7,391 nt of DNA, taken from NCBI GenBank assembly GCA_903887655.1, contig CAISQQ010000220.1:1-7391 (forward strand), in the 5' to 3' direction. The translations under genes were made by a program, and so were the position numbers. The number at the start of each line of letters is the position of its first letter. The stretch's first letter is position 1. Source of the stretch: an uncultured Burkholderiales bacterium (GTDB taxonomy: Bacteria; Pseudomonadota; Gammaproteobacteria; Burkholderiales; Burkholderiaceae_C). The notes under the pieces are model-generated. The model was not told where the DNA came from and ran no database searches. It worked only from the letters and a program-made list of their open reading frames with translations. Below are positions 3,696 through 7,391 of the stretch, one piece after another.

Positions 3696-6290
3696 ATGAA
3701 TAATCTGCCACCCAAAGCCTCCAGCATCCAAGATGATCTCGATCCACTGGAAACGTCCGAGTGGTTGCACGCGCTGGAGCAAACGATCAACTGCCATGGG
3801 GCGTTGCGGGGACAGTTCTTGATCAATGCCTTGCTCGAGCACACCGAGCGACTGGGGCTCGGTACAGCAGCGAGTTTCAAGGATGCCTTGACGCCCCATG
3901 TCAACACCATCAAGGTTGAAGATCAGGGGATTTTTCCAGGCGACTTGGCGGTGGAGGAGCGCTTGGCCTCTTTGATGCGTTGGAACGCCTTGGCCATGGT
4001 GGTGCGCGCCAATGGGGCCTATGGGGAACTCGGTGGGCATATTGCCAGTTATGCCAGTGCGGCCGATTTGTTTGAGGTGGGATTCAATCATTTTTTTAAA
4101 GCCCGCTCGGCTGATCAGCTGGAAGACCTGGTGTTTTTTCAGCCTCACTCCGCGCCGGGTGTCTATGCCAGAGCCTTTTTGGAAGGGCGGCTCACCGAGA
4201 TGGATTTGGCCCACTACCGTCAAGAAATTACAGCGACCTCAGCGGGTGCCAAAGGACTCAGCAGTTATCCCCATCCTTGGCTCATGCCTGACTTTTGGCA
4301 GTTCCCTACAGGATCGATGGGAATTGGTCCCATCAGTTCGATCTACCACGCGCGCTTCATGCGCTATCTCACGCATCGCCAACTGCTTGACTGCGGCCAA
4401 AGGAAAGTTTGGGGCGTCTTTGGTGACGGGGAGATGGATGAGCCCGAGAGCATGAGTGCCTTGACCTTGGCTTCAAGAGAAAAACTCGACAACTTGGTCT
4501 GGGTGGTGAACTGCAATTTGCAGCGCTTGGACGGTCCTGTTCGGGGCAATGGTCGCATCATGGATGAGCTGGAAAAACTCTTCACCGGGGCGGGCTGGCA
4601 TGTGATCAAACTGGTCTGGGGCAGTGATTGGGATGGACTCTTTGCGAGGGACAAAACCGGGGTGCTGATCAAAACCTTGTCCAATACCGTTGACGGGCAG
4701 ATGCAAACCTTTGCGGCCAAGGACGGGCGCTTCAATCGGGATAACTTCTTTGGTCAAAACGATGTGCTTCGCCATTTGGCCCAAGGCATGAGCGATGAAC
4801 AAATTGATCGCTTAAAACGCGGTGGGCACGATTTGGTCAAAATCCACGCAGCCTATCGCGCTGCTCTTGAGCATGTTGGACAACCCACCGTGGTGCTCGC
4901 TCACACCAAAAAGGGTTTTGGTATGGGACAAATCGGTCAGGGCCGAATGACCACCCACAGTCAAAAGAAATTTGATGAGCAAACACTGGTGGAATTTCGC
5001 AATCGATTCAATCTGCCCTTGAGTGATCAAGAGGCCATCAATTTGGCGTTCATCCGCCCGCAGGCCGACAGCGCGGAGATGCGGTATTTGCATGAGCAAC
5101 GTGCGCGCTTGGGTGGTTACTTACCCGCTCGCTTCACACAGTGCGACGTGGTCCAAGTCCCCCCCATGAGCCAATACGCTGAGTTTGCCCTCGAGGCCAA
5201 CGGCAAAGAGATGTCCACCACGATGGCGTTTGTGCGCATGCTGGGCAATTTATTGAAAGACACTCGCTTGGGCCCTCGCATCGTGCCCATTGTGGCCGAC
5301 GAGGCCAGGACCTTTGGCATGGCCAATTTGTTCAAACAAGTGGGTATTTATTCCAGTGTGGGCCAATGCTATGAGCCTGAGGACATTGGCTCGGTGCTGA
5401 GCTACCGAGAGGCTTTGAATGGACAGATTTTGGAGGAGGGCATCAGCGAAGCCGGCGCCATCTCGAGCTGGACAGCGGCTGCCACGAGTTACAGCGTGCA
5501 TGGCTTGGCCATGCTGCCGTTTTATATTTATTACTCCATGTTCGGTTTTCAACGGGTTGGCGATGCGATTTGGGCCGCGGCTGATCAGCGCTCGCGTGGA
5601 TTTTTGCTGGGTGCAACATCTGGGCGAACCACTCTGTCAGGGGAGGGCCTCCAGCACCAAGACGGATCGAGCCACCTGATCTCGGCCACCATCCCCAACT
5701 GCAAGTCCTACGACCCGGCCTTTGCGGGTGAGCTGGCCATGATTGTGGCCCATGGTATGCAGGAGATGATGGTCGAGCAGCACGATGTGTTTTACTACAT
5801 CACGCTGATGAATGAGTCCTACGCTCATCCGAGCATTGATTTGCTCAAAGCCCAAGAGGTGTTGAGCGGTTGTTATTTGTTAAGCCCTGCCAAAAAAGCG
5901 TCCAAAAAACGCGTTACCCTCATGGGCTCGGGTGCGATCACACTTGAAGTCTTGAAGGCCAAAGAGCAGCTCAAAGAAAAAGGAGTTGAGGCCGATGTGT
6001 TCAGCGTCACGAGCTGGAGTGAGCTCGACCGTGAAGCCTTGGCGAATGACGACTCATTCCTCGCTGCACAGCTCGCTTTGTCCAAGGGGCCCATCGTCGC
6101 TGCCAGCGATTATGTCCGCGCCGTTCCTGAGCGGCTCCGAGCGCACATCCCGCCTGGGCGGACCTACGCAACACTGGGAACCGATGGTTTTGGTCGCAGT
6201 GATACCCGTAGCGAGCTGCGCCGCTATTTCGGTGTGGACGCGCAAAGCATTGCGCAACTGGCCTTGTCTCAACTGGACGACTCTTGGTGA
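3696..6290 (+). CDS. AceE-type (homodimeric) 2-oxoacid dehydrogenase E1 component, pyruvate or 2-oxobutyrate type
   Basis: This 864-residue thiamine-diphosphate enzyme would decarboxylate a 2-oxoacid and acylate the lipoyl group of an E2. It aligns along its length with E. coli AceE as I remember that sequence. The active-site residues are kept: H115 (E. coli H106), H151 (H142), D244 in GDGEMDEPES (D230), the NCN cofactor motif at 272-274, K406 (K392), H421 in the inner loop (H407), D535-E536 (D521-E522), E585 (E571), Y613 (Y599) and H654 in GEGLQH (H640). The N-terminal E2-binding-like segment (DDLDPLETSEWLHALE) is present. ATG 3696 has GGGAG five bases upstream; the in-frame TTG at 3684 has none. 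Oddities are a C-terminus about 25-30 residues shorter than E. coli AceE, a five-residue insertion near 180-185, and DGSSH for DGHSH at 656-660. No E2 or E3 gene is adjacent. Divergent from an Lrp-type gene, it resembles MdeB-like 2-oxobutyrate dehydrogenase E1 more than a core pdh operon; substrate remains unproven. Confidence 0.92.
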   Translation: MNNLPPKASSIQDDLDPLETSEWLHALEQTINCHGALRGQFLINALLEHTERLGLGTAASFKDALTPHVNTIKVEDQGIFPGDLAVEERLASLMRWNALAMVVRANGAYGELGGHIASYASAADLFEVGFNHFFKARSADQLEDLVFFQPHSAPGVYARAFLEGRLTEMDLAHYRQEITATSAGAKGLSSYPHPWLMPDFWQFPTGSMGIGPISSIYHARFMRYLTHRQLLDCGQRKVWGVFGDGEMDEPESMSALTLASREKLDNLVWVVNCNLQRLDGPVRGNGRIMDELEKLFTGAGWHVIKLVWGSDWDGLFARDKTGVLIKTLSNTVDGQMQTFAAKDGRFNRDNFFGQNDVLRHLAQGMSDEQIDRLKRGGHDLVKIHAAYRAALEHVGQPTVVLAHTKKGFGMGQIGQGRMTTHSQKKFDEQTLVEFRNRFNLPLSDQEAINLAFIRPQADSAEMRYLHEQRARLGGYLPARFTQCDVVQVPPMSQYAEFALEANGKEMSTTMAFVRMLGNLLKDTRLGPRIVPIVADEARTFGMANLFKQVGIYSSVGQCYEPEDIGSVLSYREALNGQILEEGISEAGAISSWTAAATSYSVHGLAMLPFYIYYSMFGFQRVGDAIWAAADQRSRGFLLGATSGRTTLSGEGLQHQDGSSHLISATIPNCKSYDPAFAGELAMIVAHGMQEMMVEQHDVFYYITLMNESYAHPSIDLLKAQEVLSGCYLLSPAKKASKKRVTLMGSGAITLEVLKAKEQLKEKGVEADVFSVTSWSELDREALANDDSFLAAQLALSKGPIVAASDYVRAVPERLRAHIPPGRTYATLGTDGFGRSDTRSELRRYFGVDAQSIAQLALSQLDDSW

Positions 6291-6382
6291 AGAGGCCCCG
6301 CTCGATTCGATTTCTCGCCTGCAACGCTTGCCTTTTAAGGGTAAACCTGAGCTGAGTTTGCACTCGCGACGGCCTCATGAAC

Positions 6383-6402
6383 CCTGAAAGTCAGGTTTTT
6401 TT
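6383..6402 (+). terminator. Short intrinsic terminator after the E1 gene
   Basis: CCTGA and TCAGG form a five-pair stem around an AAG loop, followed at once by seven T residues. It lies about 90 bp past the E1 stop. The stem is short, so termination may be partial. AAACCTGA at 6343-6350 can pair instead with TCAGGTTT at 6391-6398, giving a competing eight-pair stem with a long loop. Confidence 0.55.
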
Positions 6403-6410
6403 GCCATAAT
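6402..6410 (+). promoter_or_regulatory. Candidate extended -10 promoter for the hydrolase gene
   Basis: TGC-CATAAT is an extended -10 with five of six hexamer matches and would start transcription near 6417, about 25 bases before ATG 6442. No clear -35 is seen, as is tolerated by extended -10 promoters. It directly abuts the T-tract of the preceding terminator. Confidence 0.4.
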
Positions 6411-6441
6411 GGTTTTCAATTCGAATCACCAGGGGACACGC

Positions 6442-7391
6442 ATGATAGATGGCCTTCATTCATTGAAACGATCTTTGCACCGCCTCAAAGCTCTGGGGCT
6501 GATGGTGATGGCACTGAGCCTACTTGGGACGTCGTTGGCTCAAGTGCCTGAGCGCAATATCGATGAAATCAAAGCGGAGGCCCAAGCACGGGCGAACCGT
6601 GGCGGCTACCCCATGGGCGGGCTTGACCCCAAGGACGTGGAGAAGGCGCTGACGTTGATCAAGACGCGAGCTGGGGATGATTGGGCGGCAGGCTGGAGTC
6701 AAGTCGCCGAGTCTTACGTCCAAGAGGCTCAGCAAAGCACAGACCCAGGCAAAGCCGCACTGCTCTACAAGAGGGCTTGGCGACTGTTTTACATGGCGCA
6801 GTGGCCAGTTCCCAATGCTGAGGGCAAGAAAAAAGCCTATGCCAATGCGCTGAGCGCTTATGCCCAGTATGCTCGCACGCTCGATCCGCCTTTGCAAGTG
6901 GTTCAAATTCCGTTCGAAGGCAAGACGTTCACCGGCTATTTGCGCATGCCCAAAAATGCCCCAGGCAAGATACCCATGATCTTGGCCATCAGTGGGCTCG
7001 ACAGCCGCAAAGAAACGGTGGCCGACAGCTATGGTGAGATTCTCTCCCACGGGGTGGGTTTCCTCGCCGTGGACAGCCCTGGCACGGGCCAGGCCCCGGT
7101 CAAAGTGAATTTGACCGCCGAGCGCATGTTTTCTGCCGCGCTCGATTACTTGGCCAAGCAGCCCCAAGTCGACACCCAACGCATCATTGTCTCGGGTGTG
7201 AGCTTTGGCGGTTATTGGGCCAGCAAATTGGCTTTTGTTGAACGCGCTCGACTCTTGGGCAGTGTTGCCCAGTCGCCCCCGATCGATCAATTTTTCACCG
7301 AAAAATTTCTGCGTGAAGACACCATGGGCAACAAAGAATATTTGTTTGACTTGGCCCCGGCCTTTATCAATGTGTTCGATGGCGCTCAAAC
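6442..7391 (+). CDS. Exported FrsA/DUF1100-like alpha/beta hydrolase (3' end outside window)
   Basis: An open frame runs from ATG 6442 to the window edge (316 codons, no stop). AGGGGA at 6431-6436 lies five bases upstream. The N-terminus looks like a Sec signal peptide: basic and hydrophobic, residues about 7-33, with cleavage near SLA/QV. A helical segment (about 40-150) with YKRAWRLFYMAQWPVP precedes the hydrolase core, as in FrsA and the 2,6-dihydropseudooxynicotine hydrolase group. The core shows IPFEGKTFTGYLRMP (156-170), an ISGLDSRKE oxyanion-region strand (183-191), VDSPGTG (210-216) and the nucleophile elbow GVSFGG with S254. The catalytic Asp and His should lie in the missing part. 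It probably cleaves an ester or C-C bond of a small substrate in the periplasm. The signal peptide is unlike E. coli FrsA, which is cytosolic. It follows the E1 by 151 bp with its own promoter signals, so it may be an independent unit. A long open frame on the opposite strand is a shadow. Confidence 0.85.
   Translation, partial: MIDGLHSLKRSLHRLKALGLMVMALSLLGTSLAQVPERNIDEIKAEAQARANRGGYPMGGLDPKDVEKALTLIKTRAGDDWAAGWSQVAESYVQEAQQSTDPGKAALLYKRAWRLFYMAQWPVPNAEGKKKAYANALSAYAQYARTLDPPLQVVQIPFEGKTFTGYLRMPKNAPGKIPMILAISGLDSRKETVADSYGEILSHGVGFLAVDSPGTGQAPVKVNLTAERMFSAALDYLAKQPQVDTQRIIVSGVSFGGYWASKLAFVERARLLGSVAQSPPIDQFFTEKFLREDTMGNKEYLFDLAPAFINVFDGAQ

Noticed and set aside
6520..7389. Long minus-strand open frame of 289 codons
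   Set aside because: It lies wholly antisense to the hydrolase frame, which has a ribosome binding site, signal peptide and GxSxG motif. Its protein shows no recognisable family and ends where the window ends, so it is a shadow.

Overview
The window looks like chromosomal DNA of a betaproteobacterium, most likely Burkholderiales and perhaps Comamonadaceae. Three things suggest this: the branched-chain-type ABC transporter cassette with its binding protein last, the Gram-negative OmpW porin-like barrel, and a homodimeric (AceE-type) 2-oxoacid dehydrogenase E1 divergent from an Lrp/AsnC regulator. Base composition is close to balanced in the genes and AT-rich only in the promoter gap near 3.6 kb. 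The taxonomic call is inference from gene types and style, not from a marker gene.

Layout. Positions 1-2033 (+) are the 3' end of a HAAT (LivG/LivF/LivK-type) ABC importer operon: the last codons of a LivG-like ATPase, a complete LivF-like ATPase, and a secreted periplasmic binding protein. Convergent to it, on the minus strand, is an ompW-family outer membrane protein (2078-2698). Its 388-bp upstream region holds an FNR/ANR-like box placed exactly at -41.5 from a plausible -10, a hairpin-forming palindrome, an unusual array of 11-bp direct repeats, and a strong GC hairpin. An Lrp/AsnC-family regulator (3087-3545, -) follows. It is divergent, across an AT-rich 150-bp gap, from a complete AceE-type E1 (3696-6290, +). 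After a short intrinsic terminator and an overlapping extended -10 promoter comes an exported FrsA/DUF1100-like alpha/beta hydrolase (6442 to the window end, +), which is cut by the window edge.

How they may work together. The regulator and the E1 form a divergent pair like those in which Lrp-type proteins control amino-acid-derived 2-oxoacid breakdown (compare MdeR/MdeB of Pseudomonas). No E2, E3 or lipoyl domain is encoded here, so the E1 would have to borrow them from elsewhere. The ABC importer may bring in a related amino acid or carboxylate, but nothing in the sequence fixes its ligand. OmpW appears set up for oxygen-responsive control. The hydrolase has its own promoter signals and may be unrelated.

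I see no mobile element, CRISPR array, RNA gene or obvious new defence system. The least ordinary features are the phased 11-bp repeat array and the lone E1 with its Lrp partner.
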